From assembly GCA_030613045.1 (NCBI GenBank), contig JAUWMS010000223.1:1-5534 (forward strand): a DNA stretch of 5,534 bases, in the 5' to 3' direction. The notes beneath the pieces are model-generated. The model saw only the letters and a program-made list of their open reading frames with translations, made no database searches and was not told the origin of the DNA. The translations under genes were made by a program, and so were the position numbers. The DNA is from Candidatus Latescibacterota bacterium (GTDB lineage: Bacteria; Latescibacterota; 4484-107). Positions 1 to 5,417 of this stretch are shown one piece after another; positions within the stretch are counted from its first letter, which is position 1; the number at the start of each line of letters is the position of its first letter.

Positions 1-1437
1 GATGTCGTCGGTGGAAATGCCGTCCCCGACTTTGAGGAGCGCCTCGCCGGTCAGCCTCTCCGGAAGCGGCGTCTGAGCTTCTAACGGGACGATGTTCGAT
101 GTCCGCCGAATGGAGGTCTCCGGCCCCTCCGGAGGAAGCAAAAGCAGATCGTCAATAATATATTCCACGTCTCCGATTTCCACCGGAGGCAGCGTCCTCG
201 GATCGGCGATCACACCGGCAAGGGCGCTAACCGCGGCTACTTCCGCCGAGCAGAGCGCGAGCCGTCCGTTTTTATTGCCGCCGCGTCCGGGCCAATTGCG
301 ATTGACCGTTCTGAGGGACAACTGGCCGTCTCCGGGCACGAACCCGATGCCGATGCACGCATTGCACCCCGGATCGATCACCCGCGCGCCGGATCGGGTC
401 AACGCCTCGATGCTTCCGTCCTTCAACAAGATTTCCTGCACCTGCCGCGAGCCGGGAGACACGATCACGTCCACGTGGGAAGCCACTGTCTTGCCCCTGA
501 GCATCTCCGCCGCGATCTTCAAATCCCGCACGCCCCCGTTGGTGCACGATCCGATGTACACCTGATCAATGTGCGTGCCCCGCACCTTCTCAATCGAATG
601 CACGTTGTCCGGCATGCCCGGCATCGCCACCAAAGGCTCCAGGTCGGAAAGATGAATCTCGATAACCTCCTCGGTTTCGGCGTCCGGATCGGCCTCGAGC
701 GCACGCCAGACTTTTTCGCGTCCCTGTGCTTCGAGGAACGCACGCGTGACCTCGTCCGAAGGGAATAGGCTCGTGGTGGCTCCGGTCTCCGCGCCCATAT
801 TCGTGATCGTAGCCCGCTGCGGCACGGACAGCGTTTTCACGCCGGGGCCGTCGTACTCGATGAGGCAACCGACGCCGCCCTTCACGCCGATCCGGCGCAG
901 GAGTTCGAGGATTACGTCTTTGGCATCCACGCCCCAGGGAAGCGCGCCGGTCAGATGCACCCGGAGGCATTTCGGCACGGTCAGATAGAACAGCCCGCCG
1001 GCCATTGCCACGGCCACGTCCATCCCGCCGACGCCGATCCCAAGCATGCCCAGTCCACCGGCGGTGGGCGTATGCGAATCCGATCCCAACAGGGTGGCTC
1101 CCGGTGCGCCGAACCGCTCGTAGTGCACCTGATGACATACGCCGTTGCCGGGTTTGGAATAGATTGCGCCGAATTTGGACGCCGTGCTTCGGAGGAACGC
1201 GTGATCGTCCGCGGACTCCCCTTTGAACGCCAGTGAGGTGTGATCGCAATACGAGACCACCGTCTCAGCCCGGACCCGGTCCAGCCCCAGCGACTCGAAC
1301 TCCAGCCACGCGAGCGTGCCCGTACTATCCTGGGTCAGACATTGATCCACCATGAGTCCGATCTCGGCGCCGGGCGTCACGTCCGTTCCCGCGCCGAGAT
1401 GGGCCTTGAAGATTTTTTGTGCTATGGTGGTTCCCAT
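1..1437 (-). CDS. acn: Aconitate hydratase, Aquifex-type single-chain (partial, C-terminus cut by window edge)
   Basis: Isomerises citrate and isocitrate through cis-aconitate in the TCA cycle, using a cytoplasmic [4Fe-4S] cluster. The frame is open from the ATG at 1437 to base 1, giving 479 residues with no stop. Visible signatures are CDHT (64-67), His102 in GVCHQVH, GSDSHTPTAGG (118-128), the aconitase-specific TNMGAETGATTSLFP (212-226), and cluster ligands Cys298 (GSCTNGG), Cys358 and Cys361 (CNACIG), followed by NRNWPGRGG (379-387). Residues 466-479 (ALLKVGDGISTDDI) start the swivel domain, so catalytic and swivel domains are in one chain. This argues against the two-subunit LeuC/LeuD isopropylmalate isomerase and separate-subunit homoaconitase. 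The family is usually about 640-660 residues, so about a quarter is missing to the left. The start is supported by GGAG six bases upstream. Catalytic residues look intact. The family call is firm; the exact substrate is inferred. Confidence 0.93.
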   Translation of the reverse strand, partial: MGTTIAQKIFKAHLGAGTDVTPGAEIGLMVDQCLTQDSTGTLAWLEFESLGLDRVRAETVVSYCDHTSLAFKGESADDHAFLRSTASKFGAIYSKPGNGVCHQVHYERFGAPGATLLGSDSHTPTAGGLGMLGIGVGGMDVAVAMAGGLFYLTVPKCLRVHLTGALPWGVDAKDVILELLRRIGVKGGVGCLIEYDGPGVKTLSVPQRATITNMGAETGATTSLFPSDEVTRAFLEAQGREKVWRALEADPDAETEEVIEIHLSDLEPLVAMPGMPDNVHSIEKVRGTHIDQVYIGSCTNGGVRDLKIAAEMLRGKTVASHVDVIVSPGSRQVQEILLKDGSIEALTRSGARVIDPGCNACIGIGFVPGDGQLSLRTVNRNWPGRGGNKNGRLALCSAEVAAVSALAGVIADPRTLPPVEIGDVEYIIDDLLLLPPEGPETSIRRTSNIVPLEAQTPLPERLTGEALLKVGDGISTDDI

Positions 1438-1463
1438 GGGAATCTCCTTTAAGAATCTCCTTT
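1438..1463 (-). promoter_or_regulatory. Duplicated ribosome-binding site of the aconitase gene
   Basis: Read on the minus strand, the leader contains the 11-mer AAAGGAGATTC twice in tandem, separated by TT (plus-strand copies 1453-1463 and 1440-1450). Each copy carries a full AAGGAG core. The inner core sits six bases before the ATG at 1437, an ideal distance; the outer is about 13 bases further upstream and has no start codon of its own. The inner copy fixes the start. The outer copy could be a ribosome standby site or simply a recent short duplication. Confidence 0.7.
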
Positions 1464-1486
1464 GTAGTCATGAAGAAAGTGTCGGA

Positions 1487-1514
1487 ATTAAAATGTTGAA
1501 GGCGAGAAAGGCAA
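1487..1514 (-). promoter_or_regulatory. Candidate sigma-70-type promoter for aconitase
   Basis: On the minus strand TTGCCT (plus 1509-1514) is followed after 16 bases by TTTAAT (plus 1487-1492). These match the -35 consensus at four of six positions and the -10 consensus at five of six. Transcription would begin near 1480 and leave a leader of about 40 bases containing the doubled ribosome-binding site. The -35 hexamer touches the edge of the heptamer repeat at 1514-1540. This rests only on consensus matching. Confidence 0.35.
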
Positions 1515-1550
1515 CGTAAAACGTGAAACGTAAAACGTGAGGCGAGAAGG
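1501..1550. repeat. Heptamer repeat copy 1 (ACGTAAA/ACGTGAA), flanked by GGCGAGAA
   Basis: From 1514 to 1540 the units ACGTAAA, ACGTGAA, ACGTAAA and ACGTGA follow one another with a strict 7-base period. The 18-mer CGTGAAACGTAAAACGTG (1522-1539) occurs exactly twice more in the window, at 2488-2505 (opposite strand) and 5425-5442. GGCGAGAA lies directly on both sides (1501-1508 and 1541-1548) as a direct repeat. No reading frame uses this stretch. Confidence 0.85.
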
Positions 1551-1687
1551 TAGCGATTAAGGCTTCAAAAATTTGTCCGAATTTGGCGGGAAGCTATGTA
1601 TGTAAGAGGGCAATCCTTTGCCCGATTCCCGAAGCACCGACTTTTGAGCGATATTTTTTGAAAAGGACGAGAAAAATAGCGGAGGCG

Positions 1688-2428
1688 TCAGAGGTTTTTG
1701 AGTTTTCGATATTCGCCGTAAGTCCGTTTGATGTTTTCCACGTAAGCGATGGTTTTATTCGCGCCATAGTAAAATCCATACTTCGGACGGGAGACGCCCC
1801 ATATCGCACGATGCATGCTCTTGTTCTTGTATGTCAGTTTGGGCAGGGACACTTTGATGGAGCCCCATTGGTCCGGTCGGAGAACAAGATGTTCGGCGAT
1901 ATCCTGTGCGTCCACTATGTGGCCGAATCCGGCGTGATAGCTCGCCAGGGCAAACCACAAGCGATCCGGTCCCTTTTCCTTTTTGAAGATGTCATACTGC
2001 TTTCTCAGATACCGGACGCCGGCCGCGATGTTGGCCCGGGGATCGTGGAGATCTTTCACTCCGAGGCTGCGTGCCGTATAGGGCATAATCTGCATCAGTC
2101 CGCGCGCGCCCGATGGACTGACCGCGTGGGGGTCGAATTCGGACTCGTGCTTGATCTGAGCCAGGATCAACCGACAGTCAAACCCATACCGTTTGGCGTA
2201 TTTTTTTGCGAGATGATCGTACCGGGATATATTCAGATCGCAAAGCGGCCTCTCTTTTCCCGACGACGATAATTCGAGAACTGGTTTCTCCAGCTTTTTC
2301 AGCGGCTTGGCATGAACGGAATCCGTCCGGATGGGGGATAGCACCTCTGTCTGATCCAGGCCGTGCTGCCCCTCCCGATCCGCGCATCCGACGAGCATCA
2401 GAAGCACTGCAAGAACAGGAATTCGCAT
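1688..2428 (-). CDS. Lipoprotein lytic transglycosylase, MltF-like SLT domain
   Basis: Predicted to cleave the MurNAc-GlcNAc bond of peptidoglycan, leaving 1,6-anhydroMurNAc, while anchored by lipid in the envelope. With the ATG at 2428 it has 246 residues: signal MRIPVLAVLLMLVGC with lipobox LVGC and lipidated Cys15; a low-complexity linker to about 65; then an SLT/GH23 domain from about 70. Catalytic Glu95 lies in KHESEFDP, followed by GARGLMQIMP (107-116). The tail with YGFYYGANKTIAYVENIKRTY resembles the end of the MltF catalytic domain, but the N-terminal solute-binding domain of MltF is absent. The usual AYNxG motif reads SYHAG, with His165 in place of Asn. A GTG at 2440 would add four residues, but has GGAA directly abutting it; the ATG has GAG seven bases upstream. 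The gap of 148 bp to the upstream gene suggests a separate transcript. Family call is firm; specific subfamily is tentative. Confidence 0.9.
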   Translation of the reverse strand: MRIPVLAVLLMLVGCADREGQHGLDQTEVLSPIRTDSVHAKPLKKLEKPVLELSSSGKERPLCDLNISRYDHLAKKYAKRYGFDCRLILAQIKHESEFDPHAVSPSGARGLMQIMPYTARSLGVKDLHDPRANIAAGVRYLRKQYDIFKKEKGPDRLWFALASYHAGFGHIVDAQDIAEHLVLRPDQWGSIKVSLPKLTYKNKSMHRAIWGVSRPKYGFYYGANKTIAYVENIKRTYGEYRKLKNL

Positions 2429-2460
2429 TGGGGTTCTCACTTCCGTGACTGGTTACCGTG

Positions 2461-2505
2461 CAGGGTTCAGGGGTCAGGGGACGGGTTCACGTTTTACGTT
2501 TCACG
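2461..2505. repeat. Composite heptamer repeat, copy 2 (CAGGGGT units plus 18-mer, inverted orientation)
   Basis: Bases 2461-2482 are imperfect 7-base units CAGGGTT, CAGGGGT, CAGGGGA. They are followed at 2488-2505 by CACGTTTTACGTTTCACG, the exact reverse complement of the 18-mer at 1522-1539 and 5425-5442. The same two modules, TCAGGGGT and the 18-mer, sit side by side at 5425-5450 in the opposite orientation; here 13 extra bases separate them. It lies in the 148-bp gap upstream of the transglycosylase gene. The rest of that gap (2506-2576) shows no gene and no clear terminator. Confidence 0.8.
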
Positions 2506-2576
2506 CCGCATGCGATGTGCTCGATGAACGCCGCATCATGGTAAGGGAAAAATCCCAGAATGACTCGAAATAGACA

Positions 2577-2810
2577 TCAGTTCAGGCTCAGTCCGATGAT
2601 CAGCCCCACCATGATTCCGATCATAATGAAGATACAGCCGACGACGATGCCCACGGCGACGTTGCGGCTTTCCAACTCCGTGGCGATGTGGAAGTGCGTG
2701 ATGTGATCAAAGAAGCGATAGGTGATGAACGCCGCGATGATCCCGATCAGAACGCCTACGACGGCGTACCCGATATTGAGCAGAAATACTTTTGAAAGCT
2801 CGCTTAGCAT
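2577..2810 (-). CDS. Small inner-membrane protein, DUF350 family
   Basis: A 77-residue, strongly hydrophobic protein with two predicted membrane helices, about residues 8-30 and 50-74. They are joined by a polar, His-containing segment (RFFDHITHFHIATELESRN). The layout, and the ELxxxNVAVGIVVG lead-in to the second helix, match DUF350 (PF03994), small bacterial membrane proteins of unknown function that include YjfL. The start at 2810 is set by GGAGG seven bases upstream; the frame extends 21 codons further upstream, but that stretch is translated intergenic repeat. It lies 65 bases downstream of the prenyltransferase gene on the same strand without a visible terminator, so co-transcription is likely. 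It is near the normal length of one DUF350 unit. No catalytic residues are recognised, and no function is claimed. Confidence 0.78.
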   Translation of the reverse strand: MLSELSKVFLLNIGYAVVGVLIGIIAAFITYRFFDHITHFHIATELESRNVAVGIVVGCIFIMIGIMVGLIIGLSLN

Positions 2811-2823
2811 AGCGTTTCCTCCG

Positions 2824-2869
2824 ATTGGTGATTGGTAGGGGCGATCCCAAATCCGAAATCCGAAATGCC
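2824..2869. repeat. Short heptamer repeats ATTGGTG and AAATCCG
   Basis: In the 65-bp gap between the prenyltransferase and DUF350 genes, ATTGGTG ATTGGTA (2824-2837) is followed by AAATCCG AAATCCG AAAT (2849-2866). Both have a 7-base period, like the other heptamer repeats in the window but with different unit sequences. They would lie in the untranslated part of a shared transcript. Confidence 0.65.
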
Positions 2870-2875
2870 CCAAGG

Positions 2876-3709
2876 TTATCCCCTTCCCAGCACGATGGCC
2901 ACCAATCCCACCAGCATATCCGCCTTCAACAAGCGGCTCAATCGCGCCAGATTTTTAGGCGATCCGTCGTGCCACATAGACCACACTACGTAGGCCAACA
3001 CCATATCCACGCCGACAAGCACCGTCCATAGATAGGAAGACGAATACACGTTGAACAGGAAAGGAAGGGGCGTAAAAAGAATGAGGATTCCGAAGACCGC
3101 CGTGGTCAGACCGAACGCCCTCCTGGCTCCGAAACGAACCGCCAGCGTATCCGCGTGAGTCGCCCGATCTCCAATGCGATCCTCCGCATCCTTGAGGATC
3201 TCCCGACCGAGATGGAACAGAAACGCCAGGATCGCCGGGACCACGGCTCCGCGCATTTTTCCCACGGCCATCCCGCCATAGAGGAAGGCCAGTCCTCCGA
3301 GAAAGCTCACCGCCAGATTTCCCCACAACAGCGTGCGCTTCAGTTTGGCGCTGTAGAGCACGAGCAGTCCGGCGGCAAGCCATGCAACTCCGAACACGGC
3401 CGGACCGAGTGGCCACGCGGATGCGATCCCGATGCCGAAGAGCAGGACCGCCGTGGCCCAGGCCGTCCGGGAGGACACCGCGCCGGTCACGAGCGGACGT
3501 GTGGGCTGGTTGATCCGATCGGTCTCCACATCGAAAAGGTCGTTGACCACGTTGCCCCCGGACAGGATCCACATCGCGGAGGCGGCGGCCCATCCGACTT
3601 TCCAGAGGGGCTGGATGCTGCCGGCCACGTACGCCGCAACGCACACGGAGGCGAATCCGATCAGCGCGTTTGTTGGGCGTGTGAGCCGAAGGAGGGCGTT
3701 GAGAGCCAT
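2876..3709 (-). CDS. UbiA-superfamily prenyltransferase, digeranylgeranylglyceryl-phosphate synthase-like
   Basis: An integral-membrane enzyme expected to transfer a polyprenyl group from its diphosphate to an acceptor. It has 277 residues and about eight to nine hydrophobic segments. The first Asp-rich motif is NDLFDVETD (56-64) followed by RINQPTRPLVTG; the second is REILKDAEDRIGD (169-181). YSAKLKRTLLWGNL (119-132) and FLGGLAFLYGG (136-146) also fit the family. GNVVND and REILKDAEDxxGD are closer to the branch that adds geranylgeranyl to geranylgeranylglyceryl phosphate than to UbiA/COQ2 or MenA, as I recall those families, so the acceptor is inferred. The ATG at 3709 has GGAG eight bases upstream; an in-frame extension to 3808 is translated repeat and is rejected. 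A perfect TATAAT lies 25 bases upstream. The start is preceded by CGGGAGAAACCCG, a weak 4-bp hairpin containing the ribosome site. No quinone or lipid pathway genes are in view. Confidence 0.85.
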   Translation of the reverse strand: MALNALLRLTRPTNALIGFASVCVAAYVAGSIQPLWKVGWAAASAMWILSGGNVVNDLFDVETDRINQPTRPLVTGAVSSRTAWATAVLLFGIGIASAWPLGPAVFGVAWLAAGLLVLYSAKLKRTLLWGNLAVSFLGGLAFLYGGMAVGKMRGAVVPAILAFLFHLGREILKDAEDRIGDRATHADTLAVRFGARRAFGLTTAVFGILILFTPLPFLFNVYSSSYLWTVLVGVDMVLAYVVWSMWHDGSPKNLARLSRLLKADMLVGLVAIVLGRG

Positions 3710-3734
3710 CGGGTTTCTCCCGAAAAAAGTCAAA

Positions 3735-3740
3735 ATTATA
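3735..3740 (-). promoter_or_regulatory. Candidate -10 box of the prenyltransferase gene
   Basis: A perfect TATAAT on the minus strand, 25 bases before the ATG. It would start transcription near 3727 and leave about 18 untranslated bases holding GGGAG. No good -35 hexamer is seen at 16-18 bases; the sequence there belongs to the neighbouring CGCAAAGG-type repeat. It is either a weak or activator-dependent promoter or a chance AT-rich match. Confidence 0.4.
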
Positions 3741-3768
3741 CCGCAAAGGCGCAAAGAACGCGGAGAAC
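3739..3768. repeat. CGCAAAGG / CGCAAAGAA / CGCGGAGAA repeat
   Basis: Three degenerate 8-9-base units follow each other: CGCAAAGG (3742-3749), CGCAAAGAA (3750-3758), CGCGGAGAA (3759-3767). On the minus strand it would translate to a peptide containing LRLCGI, the sort of spurious peptide this class of repeat gives in many bacterial genomes (from memory). It explains the false N-terminal extension of the prenyltransferase frame. Its upstream edge overlaps the TATAAT box by two bases. Confidence 0.6.
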
Positions 3769-3773
3769 AAAAA

Positions 3774-3805
3774 AGTGAGAGAGTGGGAAAGTGGGAAAGT
3801 GAGAA
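3774..3805. repeat. GTGGGAAA short tandem repeat
   Basis: AGTGAGAGAGTGGGAAAG continues into a second GTGGGAAA and a degenerate GTGAGAA. This is an 8-base period, unlike the 7-base period of most other repeats here. It is purine-only on one strand except for the T at each unit's second base. No coding frame depends on it. Confidence 0.6.
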
Positions 3806-3868
3806 CATAAAGGAGTCTCACTATCCCACCGGATTCTCGTACGCATACTTCGACGCTCTGCGTCACCA

Positions 3869-3965
3869 AGTCGAGGCAGTCGGATAAAAGGAGCCTCGAC
3901 CAGTCGAGGCAGTCCGATAGGGCGACACTTTTTTGGGGGACTGTGCCGCCTAAGGAGCCTCGACT
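3869..3965. repeat. Paired self-complementary GTCGAGGC elements, second with a nested hairpin insert
   Basis: Copy A (3869-3900) begins AGTCGAGGCAGTCGGATA and ends AAGGAGCCTCGAC. Copy B (3902-3965) begins with the same 18 bases except one G-to-C change and ends AAGGAGCCTCGACT. Each folds through GTCGAGGC/GCCTCGAC (8 bp in A; 9 bp, 3902-3910 with 3957-3965, in B). Copy B contains 32 additional bases (3920-3951) just after GATA. This insert itself folds: GGCGACAC (3921-3928) against GTGCCGCC (3943-3950), with one mismatch. The junction of A and B is also a near-perfect palindrome (GCCTCGAC-CA-GTCGAGGC, 3893-3910). Function unknown. Confidence 0.8.
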
Positions 3966-4012
3966 TATTGAAACCCTGAAGGGGGAATTCCACCCCTCGT
4001 GAACATTCAGTC

Positions 4013-4049
4013 AGACTTCCAAAGTTTGCGAAACTTTGGAAGTCTTTTT
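4013..4049 (+). repeat. Perfect 15-bp hairpin followed by T-tract
   Basis: AGACTTCCAAAGTTT (4013-4027) pairs perfectly with AAACTTTGGAAGTCT (4031-4045) across a GCG loop and is followed by TTTT on the plus strand. In that direction it has the form of an intrinsic terminator, yet no plus-strand gene precedes it. For the minus-strand transcript from the aminotransferase gene it has A residues before the stem and no U-tract after it. It is best described as a palindromic repeat that may block antisense transcription. Confidence 0.75.
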
Positions 4050-4083
4050 CTCCGCCACATCTGTCGTGCGTCATGGGCGCCCC

Positions 4084-4117
4084 TGTTGGTTCGGGATTAC
4101 AAAATCCCGAACCAACA
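4084..4117. repeat. Perfect 15-bp hairpin 25 bp downstream of the aminotransferase stop
   Basis: TGTTGGTTCGGGATT (4084-4098) pairs perfectly with AATCCCGAACCAACA (4103-4117) across an ACAA loop. It lies 24 bases past the aminotransferase stop codon, in the right place for a 3' end structure. There is no U-tract on the minus-strand transcript after the stem (AGGGGCGCCC follows), so Rho-independent termination is doubtful. It could protect mRNA from 3' exonucleases, as REP hairpins do, or be a mobile palindrome. GGGCGCCC (4075-4082), an 8-bp palindrome, abuts it. Confidence 0.75.
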
Positions 4118-4141
4118 TAAAAATTCACAACTACTTGAATG

Positions 4142-5350
4142 TCACCTGATCGCCTCCGCTATCGCCTCCCCCAATCGCCGTATCCCCTCCTCGATGATCT
4201 CCTCCGTTTCGTGGCAGAACGAGATCCGAAAGGTGTTGCGTCCGCTCTTGTCCGCATGAAACGCCATGCCGATCACATACGCCACGTTTTTCTCCAATGC
4301 CTTCGGTAAAAGCGCCACCGCATCCATGCCCTCCGGCAGGGTCACCCAGATATAGAAGCCCCCCTTCGGCTTGGTCCAGAACACCCCATCGGGCATATAT
4401 CGCATCAGAGCCGTCAGCATCGCATCCCGGCGTGACCGGTAGATCCCACGGAGTTCGGCGATGTGGCGCTCCAGAAATCCGTCCTCCGAGAGGCCGACGA
4501 CCATCGCCTGAATAAGCGGACTGGGGCACACGTCCATCATCTGCTTGGCCATCTCGAAGCGATCTATGAAGTCCTCGCGCCCCAGAGCCCATCCGAGGCG
4601 AATGCCCGGCGAGACGATCTTGGAGAACGAGCCGAGGTAGATTACCCGACCGTTCGTATCCAGCGCCTTGATGGGTCGCACGTCCTCAGCGCTTCCCTCC
4701 AGCCAAAGATCGCTGTATGCATCGTCCTCCACGATGAGAAAGTCGTACGCTTCGGCGATCTCCAAAAGCCGGCGCCGTTTTTCACGCGACATCGTGATGC
4801 CGGAGGGATTTTGGAAATTGGGCATGGTGTACAGGAATTTCGGAGCGATCCCCCGATCCCGGAGCGCCTCGAGGGAGCCCTTCAAACGCTCAAGGTGGAT
4901 GCCGTCCGCCTCCATCGGCACGCCCGCGAGTTCCGCCCGGTAGTTCCGAAAGGCCCCCAACGCGCCGATGAACGTGGGCGATTCTACGAGCAATACGTCC
5001 CCCGGATCCGAAAAGATTTTCCCGCACAGGTCCAGCCCCTGCTGCGCCCCGCTTGTGATCAGCACGTTGCGCGGCCCGGCTTCCACGCCTTTTTGTTGCA
5101 TCCGTTCCAGCACTACCTCGATCAGCCGGTCGTCCCCGCGCGCGGCTCCGTATTGGAGTAGAATCTCTCCCCGCTCCCGAAGCCCGGCCTCCCGCACCTC
5201 TGCCGCTTTTTTTGAGGGGAACGATCCGGGATCCGGCATCCCTCCGGCAAACGAAATGATCCCCGGTTTCATGGACATCTTGAATAATCGCCGAATCTCC
5301 GACCCTTCCCTCCCCTTTGCCCGTTCGGAAAACCGTTGCTCCGGGTTCAT
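4142..5350 (-). CDS. PLP-dependent aminotransferase, LysN / 2-aminoadipate transaminase type
   Basis: A cytoplasmic fold-type I (class I/II) aminotransferase moving an amino group between an amino acid and a 2-oxo acid, probably glutamate/2-oxoglutarate as one pair. It has 402 residues, normal for the family. Features in order: FAGGMPDPGSFP (34-45), Tyr67 in LQYGAARG, TSGAQQGLDL (99-108), NFQNPSG with Asn181, VEDDAY with Asp209 and Tyr212 contacting PLP, Schiff-base Lys244 in GSFSKIVSPGIRLGW with phosphate-binding Arg251, and FRISF with carboxylate-binding Arg375. No N-terminal GntR-type helix-turn-helix domain is present, so this is not a MocR regulator. The start has GAGGAGG eight bases upstream, an excellent site. 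The most similar known enzymes act on 2-aminoadipate, aromatic or branched-chain substrates; which applies cannot be read here. No lysine-pathway neighbours are in view, apart from an aconitase that is not a homoaconitase. All catalytic residues look intact. Confidence 0.92.
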   Translation of the reverse strand: MNPEQRFSERAKGREGSEIRRLFKMSMKPGIISFAGGMPDPGSFPSKKAAEVREAGLRERGEILLQYGAARGDDRLIEVVLERMQQKGVEAGPRNVLITSGAQQGLDLCGKIFSDPGDVLLVESPTFIGALGAFRNYRAELAGVPMEADGIHLERLKGSLEALRDRGIAPKFLYTMPNFQNPSGITMSREKRRRLLEIAEAYDFLIVEDDAYSDLWLEGSAEDVRPIKALDTNGRVIYLGSFSKIVSPGIRLGWALGREDFIDRFEMAKQMMDVCPSPLIQAMVVGLSEDGFLERHIAELRGIYRSRRDAMLTALMRYMPDGVFWTKPKGGFYIWVTLPEGMDAVALLPKALEKNVAYVIGMAFHADKSGRNTFRISFCHETEEIIEEGIRRLGEAIAEAIR

Positions 5351-5417
5351 ATTTGATTCCTCCTCTATGGTTAGATCGCACCGAAATGAATGCGCAACGC
5401 TGAGAAAGGAAAGAAGC

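Larger units (their letters stand above)
3710..4141. other. Gene-free intergenic repeat island (432 bp)
   Basis: Separates the aminotransferase and prenyltransferase genes, both on the minus strand. It holds, in order: the ubiA-family ribosome site and promoter; a CGCAAAGG-type repeat; a GTGGGAAA repeat; a small hairpin GACGC-TCT-GCGTC (3852-3864); two GTCGAGGC elements, one with a nested insert; a weak AGGGG/CCCCT stem (3980-3997); and two perfect 15-bp hairpins. The open frames across it translate repeats and have no family resemblance. I see no tRNA. The density of foldable DNA suggests REP/MITE-like sequences, but no transposase gene is present. Confidence 0.75.

Noticed and set aside
590..1249. 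219-codon minus-strand frame overlapping the aconitase
   Set aside because: It is another frame of the aconitase gene; its Arg/Gly-rich translation is typical of an off-frame GC-rich gene, while the true frame shows all cluster ligands.
1..1437. 3-isopropylmalate dehydratase large subunit (LeuC)
   Set aside because: The TNMGAETGATTSLFP motif and the onset of a fused swivel domain fit aconitase, not LeuC, which pairs with a separate LeuD.
1608..1623. GGGCAA-TCCT-TTGCCC hairpin as terminator of the transglycosylase gene
   Set aside because: Only a 6-bp stem and no U-tract on the minus-strand transcript; too weak to call.
1583..2272. 229-codon open frame on the plus strand
   Set aside because: It lies fully antisense to the transglycosylase, whose family motifs and lipobox are clear; the plus-strand translation has no recognisable domain.
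2545..2556. GGGA-AAAA-TCCC small inverted repeat as terminator after DUF350
   Set aside because: A four-base stem occurs often by chance and no proper U-tract follows it.
3155..3778. 207-codon plus-strand frame
   Set aside because: Antisense to the prenyltransferase and extending into the CGCAAAGG repeat; low-complexity charged translation.
3869..3965. CRISPR array from repeated AGTCGAGGC/GCCTCGAC
   Set aside because: Only two copies, which abut each other without unique spacers; no cas genes are in the window.
3736..4128. 130-codon minus-strand frame in the repeat island
   Set aside because: It is a translation of the hairpins and tandem repeats from end to end, with no ribosome site or domain.
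4142..5350. MocR-type transcription regulator
   Set aside because: The protein begins directly with the aminotransferase fold; no DNA-binding N-terminal domain is encoded upstream in frame.
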